A DNA stretch of 42,220 nucleotides from Spirosoma sp. (GTDB lineage: Bacteria; Bacteroidota; Bacteroidia; Cytophagales; Spirosomataceae): positions 1 through 42,220 of the forward strand of contig JACMPG010000341.1 of NCBI GenBank assembly GCA_014377625.1, given 5' to 3'. Each line of letters starts with the position of its first letter. The stretch's first letter is position 1. The notes under the pieces are model-generated. The model was not told where the DNA came from and did no database searches. It saw only the letters and a list, made by a program, of their open reading frames with translations. A program made the translations under genes and the position numbers. Below, piece after piece: positions 14,803 to 23,900 of the stretch.

Positions 14803-15759
14803 ATGGCTTTATTCGGTCTATTCTCGAAAGAAAAAAAAGAAACGCTCGACAAGGGGCTGGAGAGAACGAAAGATAGTTTCTTCTCCAAACTCAGCCGGGC
14901 CGTTGTTGGCAAAGACACCGTTGATGAAGACGTACTGGACGAACTCGAAAACGTACTGGTCTCCTCCGACGTGGGCGTCGAGACAACCGTCAAGATTATC
15001 CGGCAGATCGAAGCCCGCGTAGCCCGCGATAAGTACGTAGGTACCGATGAACTCGACCGCATCCTGCGCGAGGAAATTGCGGCCCTGATGACCAACAACA
15101 AAACTGTGGACGTCAGCGATGACTTTTCACTGCCCGCCGACAAGAAGCCGTACGTCATTATGGTGGTGGGGGTCAACGGTGTGGGTAAAACCACAACCAT
15201 CGGCAAACTGGCTGCGCAGTTTCACAAGCGGGGCAAAAAAGTAGTTCTCGGCGCAGGCGATACGTTCCGGGCTGCCGCCGTTGATCAGCTCAAACTATGG
15301 GGTGAGCGCGTGGGGGTACCCGTCGTCTCACACGGCATGAACACAGACCCCTCTGCCGTTGCCTATGACGCGGTGAAAAAAGCCACCGAAATTGGGGCCG
15401 ACGTGGTCATCATCGACACCGCCGGTCGGCTGCATACAAAGGTGAACCTCATGAACGAGCTGACTAAAATCAAGCGCGTGATGCAGAAGGTCACGCCCGA
15501 AGCCCCCCACGAGGTGCTGCTGGTACTGGATGGCTCGACCGGACAGAACGCGTTTATTCAAGCCACCGAGTTCACGAAAGCCACTGAAGTAACGGCTCTG
15601 GCAATTACCAAACTGGACGGAACGGCCAAAGGCGGGGTAGTGATCGGCATTTCGGATCAGTTCAAGATTCCGGTAAAGTACATCGGTGTGGGCGAGAAAA
15701 TCGACGATTTGCAGACGTTTAACAAAATGGAGTTTGTCGATTCGTTTTTCAAGAAGTAA
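14803..15759 (+). CDS. ftsY: Signal recognition particle receptor FtsY
   Basis: The 318-residue SRP GTPase docks the ribosome-SRP complex at the membrane. It has a short N-terminal segment (MALFGLFSKEKKETLDKGLER, amphipathic, replacing the long acidic A domain of E. coli FtsY). The N-domain helices end near 100. The G domain has P-loop GVNGVGKTTTIGK (123-135), DTFRAAAVDQLK, DTAGRLHTKVNLMNEL, TKLDGTAKGG and the closing GVGEKIDDLQTFN. Length is typical for Bacteroidota. It is third in the rpmG-DUF4295-ftsY run, 104 bases after DUF4295, with a possible attenuator between. Confidence 0.96.
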   Translation: MALFGLFSKEKKETLDKGLERTKDSFFSKLSRAVVGKDTVDEDVLDELENVLVSSDVGVETTVKIIRQIEARVARDKYVGTDELDRILREEIAALMTNNKTVDVSDDFSLPADKKPYVIMVVGVNGVGKTTTIGKLAAQFHKRGKKVVLGAGDTFRAAAVDQLKLWGERVGVPVVSHGMNTDPSAVAYDAVKKATEIGADVVIIDTAGRLHTKVNLMNELTKIKRVMQKVTPEAPHEVLLVLDGSTGQNAFIQATEFTKATEVTALAITKLDGTAKGGVVIGISDQFKIPVKYIGVGEKIDDLQTFNKMEFVDSFFKK

Positions 15760-15817
15760 ACCGTCTGGCTACGCGTTTACCGTTGATTTTCGCTATTTTT
15801 GGTAAAACTCATTAGCT

Positions 15818-16300
15818 ATGGAAACGAATCAGGTAGAGTTTTTCGAGGAGTACCAGTCAGAAGACATCATCGCACCGGCGCACCGGTCGCTTAATCATTC
15901 GAAGCTCATTCATCGTATTAGCGTTGCCCTTGACCCTTACGAGGAAGACTATGACATTTTGCCGGAGCTGGAACTTGAGCTAACAACAGGTAAATGCAAG
16001 CCTGACGTAGCCATCTATAAAAATCTTCCTATAGACTGGTTGAATGATGTGATTTATTATAATCAGCCCCCAATTACAGCTATTGAGATTTTGTCGCCCA
16101 AACAAGCTTTAACTGACTTGACCGACAAAGCTTATAAGCAGTACTTTCCGGCGGGAATTCAGTCAGTATGGCTTATTCTGCCAACTACCCGAATTGTGCA
16201 ACTACTGCTACCCGATGGCTCTATCCAAACATGGTCAACCGGCATCATGCAGGATCCGGTGACGGGTATGGAACTTGATTTGGGATATCTCTTCAAATAA
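15818..16300 (+). CDS. Uma2 family (DUF820) putative endonuclease, short form
   Basis: The 160-residue protein has the Uma2 signature in compact form: HSKLIHRISVAL, YDILPELELELTTGKCKPDVAIYK (acidic motif with Lys-Pro-Asp), PPITAIEILSPKQ (catalytic-type Glu in E-I-L-S-P), KAYKQYFPAGIQSVWLILP, and the final strands VQLLLPDGS. It is shorter at the N-terminus than the copy at 798-1388 and only distantly similar. Nuclease activity is inferred from fold only. A TATTTTTG -7 element lies at 15794-15801, 17 bases upstream of the ATG, without a clear -33. The stop codon lies inside the terminator hairpin at 16295-16334. Confidence 0.85.
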   Translation: METNQVEFFEEYQSEDIIAPAHRSLNHSKLIHRISVALDPYEEDYDILPELELELTTGKCKPDVAIYKNLPIDWLNDVIYYNQPPITAIEILSPKQALTDLTDKAYKQYFPAGIQSVWLILPTTRIVQLLLPDGSIQTWSTGIMQDPVTGMELDLGYLFK

Positions 16301-16334
16301 AAAACGCGGGCTGCTCGGCCCGCGTTTTTTATTT
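16295..16334. terminator. Bidirectional terminator
   Basis: A perfect 17-bp stem (16295-16311 / 16318-16334) with core CGCGGGC/GCCCGCG flanked by A6 and T6 runs and a six-base loop. It serves the plus-strand Uma2 gene (its TAA lies in the left arm) and the minus-strand oxidoreductase ending at 16358. Confidence 0.9.
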
Positions 16335-16357
16335 GAGCGTTATGCTTCCATTCCAAT

Positions 16358-17551
16358 CTATACCAAATCGCGCTCGATGATTTTACCGCTCGCTTTTTCT
16401 TTCAGGATTACTTTATTGCGACCATCGTGGGTCATTTCCTGCTTGATGAGGTAATGGTCGGCGTCATACTCGACTAGATCGGGGCTACTGCTGACGCCTT
16501 CTTTGCCGCGCCAGACGGGTAGCTGAACGGGTTCCCACTGCTTGGTTTCTGCCGATTTATAGGCGGCATCCAGCACGGCGTTCACGACGTAGCCATCGTA
16601 GAAGGTCTCAGCGGGGTCGCGGCCTTCCTCAACCGCCCGGAACATGTCGGTAAACATATGGTTGTAGCCGAGATCATTTACTTCGTCGCCGACCGGAAAG
16701 AGCCAGCCCGCGTTACTTTCGGCTTTTTCGGCTACGTAGTCAGATGCCTTGCCGGTGGTGAACATCTCAAAGCCGGTGCGCAGGAAGTTATTGATCCAGA
16801 TCGTGCCTTCGGTACCCATCACCTCGTCGCGGAGGTCCATGCCACCCCGGAACGTCCAGCTCACTTCAAACTGCCCGATGGCCCCGTTTTCATATTTAAC
16901 GAGCGCAATGGCGTGATCTTCGGCGTCGATGGGTTTTACCTGCGTAGCGGCCCAACACATCACCTCAACGGGCCGGATGTCTTTCCCAATAAAATTCCGC
17001 GAGATTTCAACGCAGTGACAACCGAGGTCGAGTATACAGCCGCCCCCCGCCTGTTCTTTGTCCCAGAACCAGTTGGAGTGTGGCCCAGGGTGTGCCTCGC
17101 GGGATTTGGCCCAGAGAATCCGGCCCAGCGCGCCATTCCTGACGGTTTCGAGGGCTTTCAGGAACTTGGGCGCGTAACAGAGGTCTTCGAGATAACCACC
17201 AAAAATGCCCGCTTCTTCCACCATGTTCATCATACGCAGGGCTTCTTCGGCGGTGCGGCCCAGGGGTTTGGTACAGATGACGTTTTTTTTGTGCTTGGCG
17301 CATAGTTCAACGGCGGGCGCGTGGAGGTTGTTGGGCAGGGCAATGCACACCATCGTCACGTCAGGGTGGGCAATGACCTCTTCCATATTCGTTGAGAGGA
17401 ACGAACAGCCGTAGTCGTCGGCAAATTTCTGGGCGGTTTCTTCGCGCCGGGCGTAAATGGCAACAACTTTGTCGCGGCTACGCTGTCCGTGCAGCGATTC
17501 GGCGTAGAAGCGGCCAATGAAGCCGCCACCGAGCATGGCAATTTTTTGCAT
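16358..17551 (-). CDS. Gfo/Idh/MocA family NAD(P)-dependent oxidoreductase
   Basis: The 397-residue protein has a Rossmann domain (IAMLGGGFIGRFYAESL, IYARREETAQKFADDYG, CIALPNNLHAPAVELC) and the hinge motif CTKPLGRTAEEA, where the usual E-K-P is T-K-P. The C-terminal catalytic domain has GGGCILDLGCHCVEISRNF with the conserved Asp and His, and FEVSWTFRGGMDLRDEVMGTEGTIWI. No signal peptide is seen, so it is probably cytosolic, acting on a sugar or inositol. The start is placed at Met8 of the longest frame because the Rossmann strand begins at once; the ATG at 17572 is the alternative. It is divergent from pnuC and ends at the shared terminator. Confidence 0.9.
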   Translation of the reverse strand: MQKIAMLGGGFIGRFYAESLHGQRSRDKVVAIYARREETAQKFADDYGCSFLSTNMEEVIAHPDVTMVCIALPNNLHAPAVELCAKHKKNVICTKPLGRTAEEALRMMNMVEEAGIFGGYLEDLCYAPKFLKALETVRNGALGRILWAKSREAHPGPHSNWFWDKEQAGGGCILDLGCHCVEISRNFIGKDIRPVEVMCWAATQVKPIDAEDHAIALVKYENGAIGQFEVSWTFRGGMDLRDEVMGTEGTIWINNFLRTGFEMFTTGKASDYVAEKAESNAGWLFPVGDEVNDLGYNHMFTDMFRAVEEGRDPAETFYDGYVVNAVLDAAYKSAETKQWEPVQLPVWRGKEGVSSSPDLVEYDADHYLIKQEMTHDGRNKVILKEKASGKIIERDLV

Positions 17552-17689
17552 GTTTGTGGTTTGTTTTAACACAGAGTTTGGGATACTCTACAGAGTACGC
17601 AAACAAAAGCTCTATTTGCACCCCATAGAACGCAATGGCGTCTCAATCGCTTATCGCTTAATCATAAAAGTACATACCTCCGAAATCTC

Positions 17690-18358
17690 ATGCCTGATCT
17701 GTTCGACATTGATGCTATTTTCTTTACGGTTTGGGGGTATGGCATGAGTTATCTGGAGTTTTTCGGCGTAGTGAGTGGGGGTGTGGCGGTGTGGCTATCG
17801 GCACGGGGCAATGTCTGGAGCTGGATTATCGGGGCTGTTAGCGTAGTACTTTTTTTCTTCCTGTTTTTTCAGATTCAGCTGTATCCCGATATGTTTTTGC
17901 AGGTATTTTTTCTCATAACGAATATTCAGGGCTGGTACCAATGGACGCACCCCAAGCCGGGCGAAGAAAACGCTCAATCAGAATTACGCATCAGTCGGAT
18001 ACCAACGGGGCAACTCATGCTTTGGACAAGTATTTGTCTATTGGCTACGGCTGTGCTGGGAACGTTCGCACTCAATTTGCATACGTGGTTTCCGGTACTA
18101 TTCAGTCAACCGAGCGCGTTTCCGTACGTCGATTCGTTTACGACCGTGATGAGCATTGCTGCTACGTTTCTGATGATCGAAAAGCGTGTGGAATGCTGGT
18201 ACGTCTGGCTACTCATCGACTCAATTTTAACCTATATCTATTTCATGAAGGGGGTCAAGCTTGTATCGGCAGAGTATTTTTTGTTTTGCTTCGTGGCACT
18301 CTACGGAGCCTGGAACTGGACACGACAATACCGGGAGAATTCGGTGCAAACAACATGA
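17690..18358 (+). CDS. pnuC: PnuC-family nicotinamide riboside transporter
   Basis: A 222-residue membrane protein with about seven hydrophobic segments. PnuC features are seen: YLEFFGVVSGGVAVWLSARGNVWSWIIG near the N-terminus, FLITNIQGWYQW (the N-x-x-G-W-x-x-W substrate-site motif), and WYVWLLIDSILTYIYFMKG near the end. It takes up nicotinamide riboside by facilitated diffusion, trapped by phosphorylation inside. The stop overlaps the start of nadR by four bases (ATGA at 18355-18358), so translation is coupled and the two act together in NAD salvage. I saw no recognisable riboswitch in the 138 bases between the oxidoreductase start and pnuC. Confidence 0.93.
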   Translation: MPDLFDIDAIFFTVWGYGMSYLEFFGVVSGGVAVWLSARGNVWSWIIGAVSVVLFFFLFFQIQLYPDMFLQVFFLITNIQGWYQWTHPKPGEENAQSELRISRIPTGQLMLWTSICLLATAVLGTFALNLHTWFPVLFSQPSAFPYVDSFTTVMSIAATFLMIEKRVECWYVWLLIDSILTYIYFMKGVKLVSAEYFLFCFVALYGAWNWTRQYRENSVQTT

Positions 18359-19326
18359 CTACAGGCCTGGTTTTCGGTAAGTTTATGCCCGTGCATCTGG
18401 GTCATCTGGCCCTGATTGACTTTGCACGCCACCAATGCGACCAGCTCATTGTGTCGATGACCATTTCGCCCGATGATGTGATTCTACCAGAACTCCGGCT
18501 TCGCTGGCTGACGGAGTTGCTGGCACCTCATCCGACTATTGAGGTGGTGGCAGAAACAAATGAGTTTCACGACCCGACATTGTCTTTGTGGGAGGCCACC
18601 AAGTTATGGGCCGCCTTTATTAAGCGACGTTTCCCAACCGTAAGCGTGTTCTTTTCGTCGGAGGGTTATGCCGTTCCGTTAGCGCATCATTCTGGTTTAC
18701 AGTACGTTGCTTTTGATCCTCCCCGCCAGCGGGTTCCTGTTTCGGCTACCCTGATTCGGCAGCAACCAGCCATGTACTGGAATTTCATCCCTGAACCCGT
18801 ACGGCCTTATTTCGTCAAAAAAATATGCCTGTACGGTCCTGAAAGCGTTGGCAAAACGACACTGGCCCGTCAGTTATCTACCGACTATCAAACGATTTTC
18901 GTACCCGAGGTTGCCCGCACTATGATTACGGGCAACAACTTCAGCGAGGAGGATTTTATCCGTATTGGCTATGCACAAACGGAGGCCGTTCAGCAGGCCA
19001 CGCGACAAGCAAACCGGGTTTTATTTTGTGATACCGACGTCATTACAACTCAAATCTACGCGAGCATTTACCTACCCAAAATCCCTCCCGTTTTGTACAA
19101 ACTGGAGCATCAGGTAAGTTATGACACTTATGTGCTGTTGGATATTGACGTTCTCTGGGTTGCTGATTCGCTTCGTGATCAAGGCCACCGGCGGCCCGAA
19201 ATGCTGGATCGTTTCCGGCACGAACTTGACCGGCGTAGCTTACCTTACCATTTCGTAAGCGGGCCTTACTCAGCCCGGTTAAACACGATCAGACAGGTGA
19301 CTGACAGGCAACTCAGTGTAATCTGA
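18355..19326 (+). CDS. nadR: NadR-type bifunctional NMN adenylyltransferase / ribosylnicotinamide kinase
   Basis: The 323-residue protein has an N-terminal nucleotidyltransferase domain with FGKFMPVHLGHLALI (H-x-G-H at 14-17) and the PVSATLIRQQP signature (about 128-138). A C-terminal kinase domain follows with Walker A GPESVGKTT (161-169), VPEVARTMI and the DTDVITTQIY loop. It phosphorylates nicotinamide riboside and adenylates NMN to NAD. The helix-turn-helix repressor domain of E. coli NadR is missing, so there is no reason to expect DNA binding. The ATG at 18355 overlaps the pnuC stop; the frame is open much further upstream, but that part is pnuC out of frame. Confidence 0.94.
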   Translation: MTTGLVFGKFMPVHLGHLALIDFARHQCDQLIVSMTISPDDVILPELRLRWLTELLAPHPTIEVVAETNEFHDPTLSLWEATKLWAAFIKRRFPTVSVFFSSEGYAVPLAHHSGLQYVAFDPPRQRVPVSATLIRQQPAMYWNFIPEPVRPYFVKKICLYGPESVGKTTLARQLSTDYQTIFVPEVARTMITGNNFSEEDFIRIGYAQTEAVQQATRQANRVLFCDTDVITTQIYASIYLPKIPPVLYKLEHQVSYDTYVLLDIDVLWVADSLRDQGHRRPEMLDRFRHELDRRSLPYHFVSGPYSARLNTIRQVTDRQLSVI

Positions 19327-19430
19327 CAGAATTGACTAAAATAGGATGTTTTTAAGATACGCAAGTATAAAACGAAACACATTAATTAGTACATTATAAA
19401 GAATATTCGTTCATAAGCGCCTGATAGTTA

Positions 19431-19460
19431 TTGTATTAACAATTTTGCATTATAATTTTG
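19431..19460 (+). promoter_or_regulatory. Promoter of the CBM48 gene
   Basis: TTGT (19431-19434), 18-base spacer, TAATTTTG (19453-19460), in a markedly AT-rich stretch. It fits the Bacteroidota consensus and lies 25 bases before the ATG. Confidence 0.75.
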
Positions 19461-19484
19461 CGGTAAATCAAACAAGAACCAACT

Positions 19485-19793
19485 ATGGCAGTTGCCAAAC
19501 AATTTCTTAAAAGTAAGCCCATCGCGAAGGTAACGTTCGAATTACCCGCCGGTGCCGTAGACGGTGCCAAGCAGGTTGCTTTAGCCGGTGAGTTTAATAA
19601 CTGGGATGCTACATCTCACCTGATGAAGAAGCAGAAAGACGGTTCGTATAAAGCAATCGTAGAACTGCCCGTTGGTAGCGAGTATCAGTATCGCTACGTG
19701 CTGGATGGTGCAAAATGGGAAAATGATTGGGCTGCTGATAAATACGTAGCCAGCGGTGTAGCAGGCGAAGAGAATTCGGTCGTTGTACTGTAA
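19485..19793 (+). CDS. Stand-alone CBM48 (isoamylase early-set / AMPK-beta-like) protein
   Basis: A 102-residue protein that is essentially one glycogen-binding-type CBM48 domain: KVTFELPAGAVDGAKQVALAGEFNNWD, the M-x-x-x-x-D-G-S-Y strand, VELPVGSEYQYRYVLDGAKWENDW, and ADKYVASGVAGEENSVVVL. The Trp in FNNWD and in AKWENDW are the usual sugar-stacking positions. No enzyme domain is attached, and no glycogen enzyme gene is adjacent. No signal peptide, so it is cytosolic. Its own consensus promoter and strong terminator suggest a well-expressed single gene. Such free CBM48 proteins are common in Bacteroidota; the role is unproven and could be regulatory, by binding glycogen or a sugar phosphate. 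Confidence 0.9.
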   Translation: MAVAKQFLKSKPIAKVTFELPAGAVDGAKQVALAGEFNNWDATSHLMKKQKDGSYKAIVELPVGSEYQYRYVLDGAKWENDWAADKYVASGVAGEENSVVVL

Positions 19794-19812
19794 TTATCAT
19801 ACACGAAATGGG

Positions 19813-19856
19813 AAAGTGGTAGCAGAAAAGTTTAGACTTTCCTGCTACCACTTTTT
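19813..19856 (+). terminator. Rho-independent terminator of the CBM48 gene
   Basis: 13-bp perfect stem AAAGTGGTAGCAG (19813-19825) / CTGCTACCACTTT (19842-19854), followed by TT and GCG. It lies 20 bases after the stop codon. Confidence 0.88.
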
Positions 19857-19942
19857 GCGTCACTAACTCTCTACTGCACCCGTTGGCGACGTTGCGTCAT
19901 CGACGGGCTGAAATTGAGACGCCTAAACGGCCCGCCTGTACA

Positions 19943-20875
19943 TCACATCGCGAAGTTATCAGAATCGAGATAGGCTTTAATTACGGACAGTTCGCCGTCT
20001 TTGCCCTTGATAGAGTTACCATGTTCCATGCCGAGAACAAATTCACGCTTGTCGGCTTTGGCTTTCTGGTAAATGTGCTTAAAAATATTTTTGTAGTTGA
20101 TTTCGCCTGTTGTGGGTTCATTACGCCCCGGATTATCACCAATCTGGAAGTAAGCAATCTCGTTCCAGGCCCAGTTAATATGCGGAATGATGTGTCCCTC
20201 GTTTTTCTGCATATGGTAAATGTCGTACAGAATCTTGCACGATGGGCTGTTGACCCCCCGGCATATTTCGTAGGTCTGATCGGAGGTGCGCAAGAATAAA
20301 TCGGGGGTATCGCTAAGGGCTTCAAGCACCATAACCAGGCCTGCCGGTTCGAGGATTTCGGCACCCCGGCGGAGGGCGTCGATTACGTTGCCGGTTTGAA
20401 TACCAATGGGCAGATTCCGGGCAAAATCGCCGGGTACTACGGTGGCCCACTTGGCATTGACCCGCTTCGCTGTCTCTACCGCACCCCGGCACCCTTTCAG
20501 GAAAATATCAATGTATTCGGGCTTTCCGGCAGTCAGGGTATTTTGGCCGTTGCCACCTTTGTCAACCACGAACACGCCCATCGTCATGCCGAGCCGGGTC
20601 ATTTCGTCGCCCATTTTCTGCTGCATTTCGGGGGTTCGGCCCATCATACCGTTGTCTTCCATAGCCGTAAAGCCCATGTCGGCCATGAACTTGATCTGGT
20701 CGATGGGATCGTCGCCCGCGCTGTTCTTAAACATGCCGAGGTGCGGGGCGTATTTGAGTTTGAAGCTATTCTTCGGCGGCTTTCCGGTCTGCGAAGTTCC
20801 GTTTTCGGCGGCAACCTGGCTCGAAATAGCCGCTCCGGCCAGGGTCAGTCCTTTCACAAAATCACGTCGTTGCAT
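19943..20875 (-). CDS. Exported sugar-isomerase/epimerase-like TIM-barrel protein (hydroxypyruvate-isomerase-like)
   Basis: The 310-residue protein begins MQRRDFVKGLTLAGAAISS, a twin-Arg-like export signal (RR-D-F). The mature part is an AP-endonuclease-2-type TIM barrel: LKYAPHLGMFKN, FMADMGFTAMEDNG, KWATVVPGDFAR, LVMVLEALSD with a metal-binding Glu, KILYDIYHMQ with Asp and His, and FVLGMEHGNS with the final Glu. These fit the hydroxypyruvate-isomerase group of the sugar phosphate isomerase/epimerase superfamily. It follows the large cytochrome-containing gene (20917-24033) by 41 bases on the same strand, so they are probably co-transcribed and may process one periplasmic sugar substrate. 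Confidence 0.86.
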   Translation of the reverse strand: MQRRDFVKGLTLAGAAISSQVAAENGTSQTGKPPKNSFKLKYAPHLGMFKNSAGDDPIDQIKFMADMGFTAMEDNGMMGRTPEMQQKMGDEMTRLGMTMGVFVVDKGGNGQNTLTAGKPEYIDIFLKGCRGAVETAKRVNAKWATVVPGDFARNLPIGIQTGNVIDALRRGAEILEPAGLVMVLEALSDTPDLFLRTSDQTYEICRGVNSPSCKILYDIYHMQKNEGHIIPHINWAWNEIAYFQIGDNPGRNEPTTGEINYKNIFKHIYQKAKADKREFVLGMEHGNSIKGKDGELSVIKAYLDSDNFAM

Positions 20876-20916
20876 ATAGAAAATGGAGTAAGGGTTGAAT
20901 TCTGAACCAGGATTGT

Positions 20917-23900
20917 TTAGCTTTTCTTTTTCAGCGAATCGAGATACGCCACGAGATTGACCAGTTCCTGTGTACTCATGGCGTCGGTCAGGCCAGATGG
21001 CATCATAGACGAATCCATCTTTTTCATCGACTTTACGTCGGCCGTTTTGTAATTCTGCACGACACCACCAGGAAACTTCATCATCAGATCCGTCTCGGTT
21101 TTACTTGATACAATTCCAGTCATGGTGCTGCCGTCTTTGAACTTCACCTCCCACCCTTCATAACCAAAACTGATACCGGCATCGGGATGTAAAATGGCGA
21201 GGTACTGGCCTTCCTTTGGCAGTTTGGAGCCAATCTCTGACAGTTTCGGCCCAAAATCCATGCCTTCGCCATTGACCTGATGGCACACCGAGCAGTTGGT
21301 TTTGAATACTGTAATACCCTTCGATGCGTCGCCATTCATGGCCAGCAGTTCGGTCATGGGCGGGAGTTTTTTCGTATCCCCAGCCACGCCACCGTCAATA
21401 AAGGCAGCGGCATCGGTACGGATTTTTTTGCGCCATGCACCCGATACGCCCTGCACAGCAACGGCTTTGTAATCACCCTTGATATCGCCTGATTTGAGTA
21501 GGGCAATAGTCATGTCCTGCCCGTCTTCGCTGCTACCCATGGCGCGGACGGCCTCCCGGCGCAGGGCCACGGGGCGTTTCTCGTCCAGGGCCACGGTCTT
21601 CAGCATCTCAAGTGATTCTTTACTGCCAATGCGCCGAACAGCCAGAATCATATTTTGAGCCGCTTCAGTATCGTTTCCGTCAATAACGGCCCAGGCCATT
21701 GAGCCACCCTTCTGCTTGAGCAATTGCCGGGCCGCGTCGCCCCCTACGTTTTCGAGCGGTTTAGCCACGGCCAGATCACGCAACCGGGCATTTTCAGAAA
21801 CGGGTTCATAGCGCGATACCAGTTCGATGTACTCGGCGGTACCGTGTTTCTTATCCATCAGGTTTTTCAACGCCTGTTGCGCAACGGGCGAGGTCTTCAC
21901 AAACGCCGGATCGAGGTGGCGCAGGGCCAGTTCTGTTACGTCTGGCGAGCCGGTGTTGGCCTGCAGGATGGTCAGCAGCGCGTTTGATTTTTCGGTTGCG
22001 CCGGGGTTGAAATCGAACGCCCGGAAATAGCGCAGCCGCTGGTTCAGATCAACGGTTTTGTCGCCCGCCAGTTTGGCCAGCATCGGTACGGATTCTGCCG
22101 TTCGTGCCCGCCAGACAACGTCACGCCCACCTGCGTTGGCGATCGGATCATTGGTCATCTGTTTCAGCCAGGCTGCGTAGTAGCTGTCCCACTGCCCATT
22201 GGCACCAATACCGAGGGCTTCCAGGTACCAGCGGTCTTTGCCATCATGTTTATCGGCCAACTGCGCCCATAGTCCGGGGGCTTCAGTGCTTTTGTTCCGA
22301 TGCAGCGCAATGGCACACTCGCGCAGCACCTGTTTGTCACTATCATTGGCAAGCTGTTTTACGGCGGCAATTGTGGCGTCGGTACCCATCTGCCGCGATG
22401 CCCGCAGGGCCGTAATACGCAGGTTCGGATCGGTTTCTTTCAGGGCCGCCATTACGTATTTCTGGCCTTTGTTATCAGGGAGTTTGCTCAGCAGCCACAG
22501 GGCGCGGGCTTTCTGGCGTGGGTCGGTCGTAGTTTTATAAAATTTGGATAGTGGCTTCTCCGCCTTCGTGCCCATCTCATGCAATGCCTGCCAGCCCGCG
22601 TACCGAATGTTCATGTTCGGATTTTGCAGGGCGTCAATGGCTCCGCCGGTCGTCGTTACGTCAACCTTTGGCATTTTGTAAGGTGATTGGGGCGGGGCCA
22701 CGCGATAGATGCGGCCTTTGTTCTGGTCGCCCGCCTGATGCCCCCCTACGCCGGGATCGTACCAATCGGCAATAATCAGCGAACCATCGGGAGCCACGCA
22801 TACGTCGGCAGGCCGGAACCACTGATCCCGAACTCCTTCCAGAAGATTTACGATACTGGCTTTGTAACCCGCGCCATCGGGCTGCACCGGATACGAACGC
22901 ACTACGTTCGGTCCGGCATCGCAGTGAATAACCTGATTCTGAAAGATTTCAGGCAAGAGCTTACCCTCATACACGATAATACCCGTTGGCGACCCGGCTC
23001 CGGTTTGCAGCAGGTTTGGAATACTGCCGGGGTCGTTGAGGTGCCAGTGTCGTAGTGGAATTTCGGCTTCGAGGTTGGTGCGGTTGGCCCGCCAGCCCGC
23101 ACCGGTCAGCTCGTCGGTGTAGCCGTAGTTACCGTATTCCATGACGTAGTTGATCCGAACACCCTTGTTTCCGTCGTCGTCATTGTCACTCTGCCAGAGC
23201 GTACCATATGAATCAACGGCCACTTCGTAGTTGTTCCGAAAGTTCTGGCCCAGCATCTCTACGTTTGTGCCACCCGGATCGCAGCGGAAGACCATACCCT
23301 GTTTGAAATTCTGGGGATTGACAGCTTTTCCCGTTACGATGTCAATAACCGGCTTACCGTCTTTATCCATCAACTGTTTACCCTCATTGCCGAAGTTGAA
23401 GTACCATTTCCCATCTGGCCCGAACACGAACGTATGCATGCCGTGGTCGTGCTGTTCGCCCCCAACGCCAGAGAAAAGCAGTTCTTTGCGGTCGGCTTTA
23501 TCGTCACCATTATCGTCGGTCAGGATCCAGACGTTAGGGCTGTCAGAAACGATAACCTGATTGCCTTTCACCCAGATACCGAGGGGCGATTCAATGCTGG
23601 GGTCCTGGTAGAACACCTTGCTGACGTCAGCTTTCCCATCGCCATCGGTATCTTCCAGAATCACGATGCGGTCGCCATCTTTGTGGGTTGGGTTGCCGTT
23701 AATAGCGGGCCGGTAGTTGTAGGCTTCACAGACCCACACACGCCCGCGTTCGTCCACGTCGATGTCTGTAGGATTGGTGAGCATGGGTTCGGCGGCAAAA
23801 AGCGTGGCTTCCAGGCCATCGGCCACTTTCAGACTACCTACCGCGTATTTCGGATCGTGCTTATCGTCGTCGGTCAGTTGAGCAAAGAGCCGGGTCAGGT

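Noticed and set aside
17552-17689. Possible riboswitch before pnuC
   Set aside because: No conserved pairing or motif of known NAD, NiaR or TPP elements could be recognised by eye; a covariance search would be needed.
17941-18354. N-terminal extension of NadR to 461 residues
   Set aside because: The extension is pnuC read out of frame. The HxGH motif sits 14 residues after the overlapping ATG at 18355.
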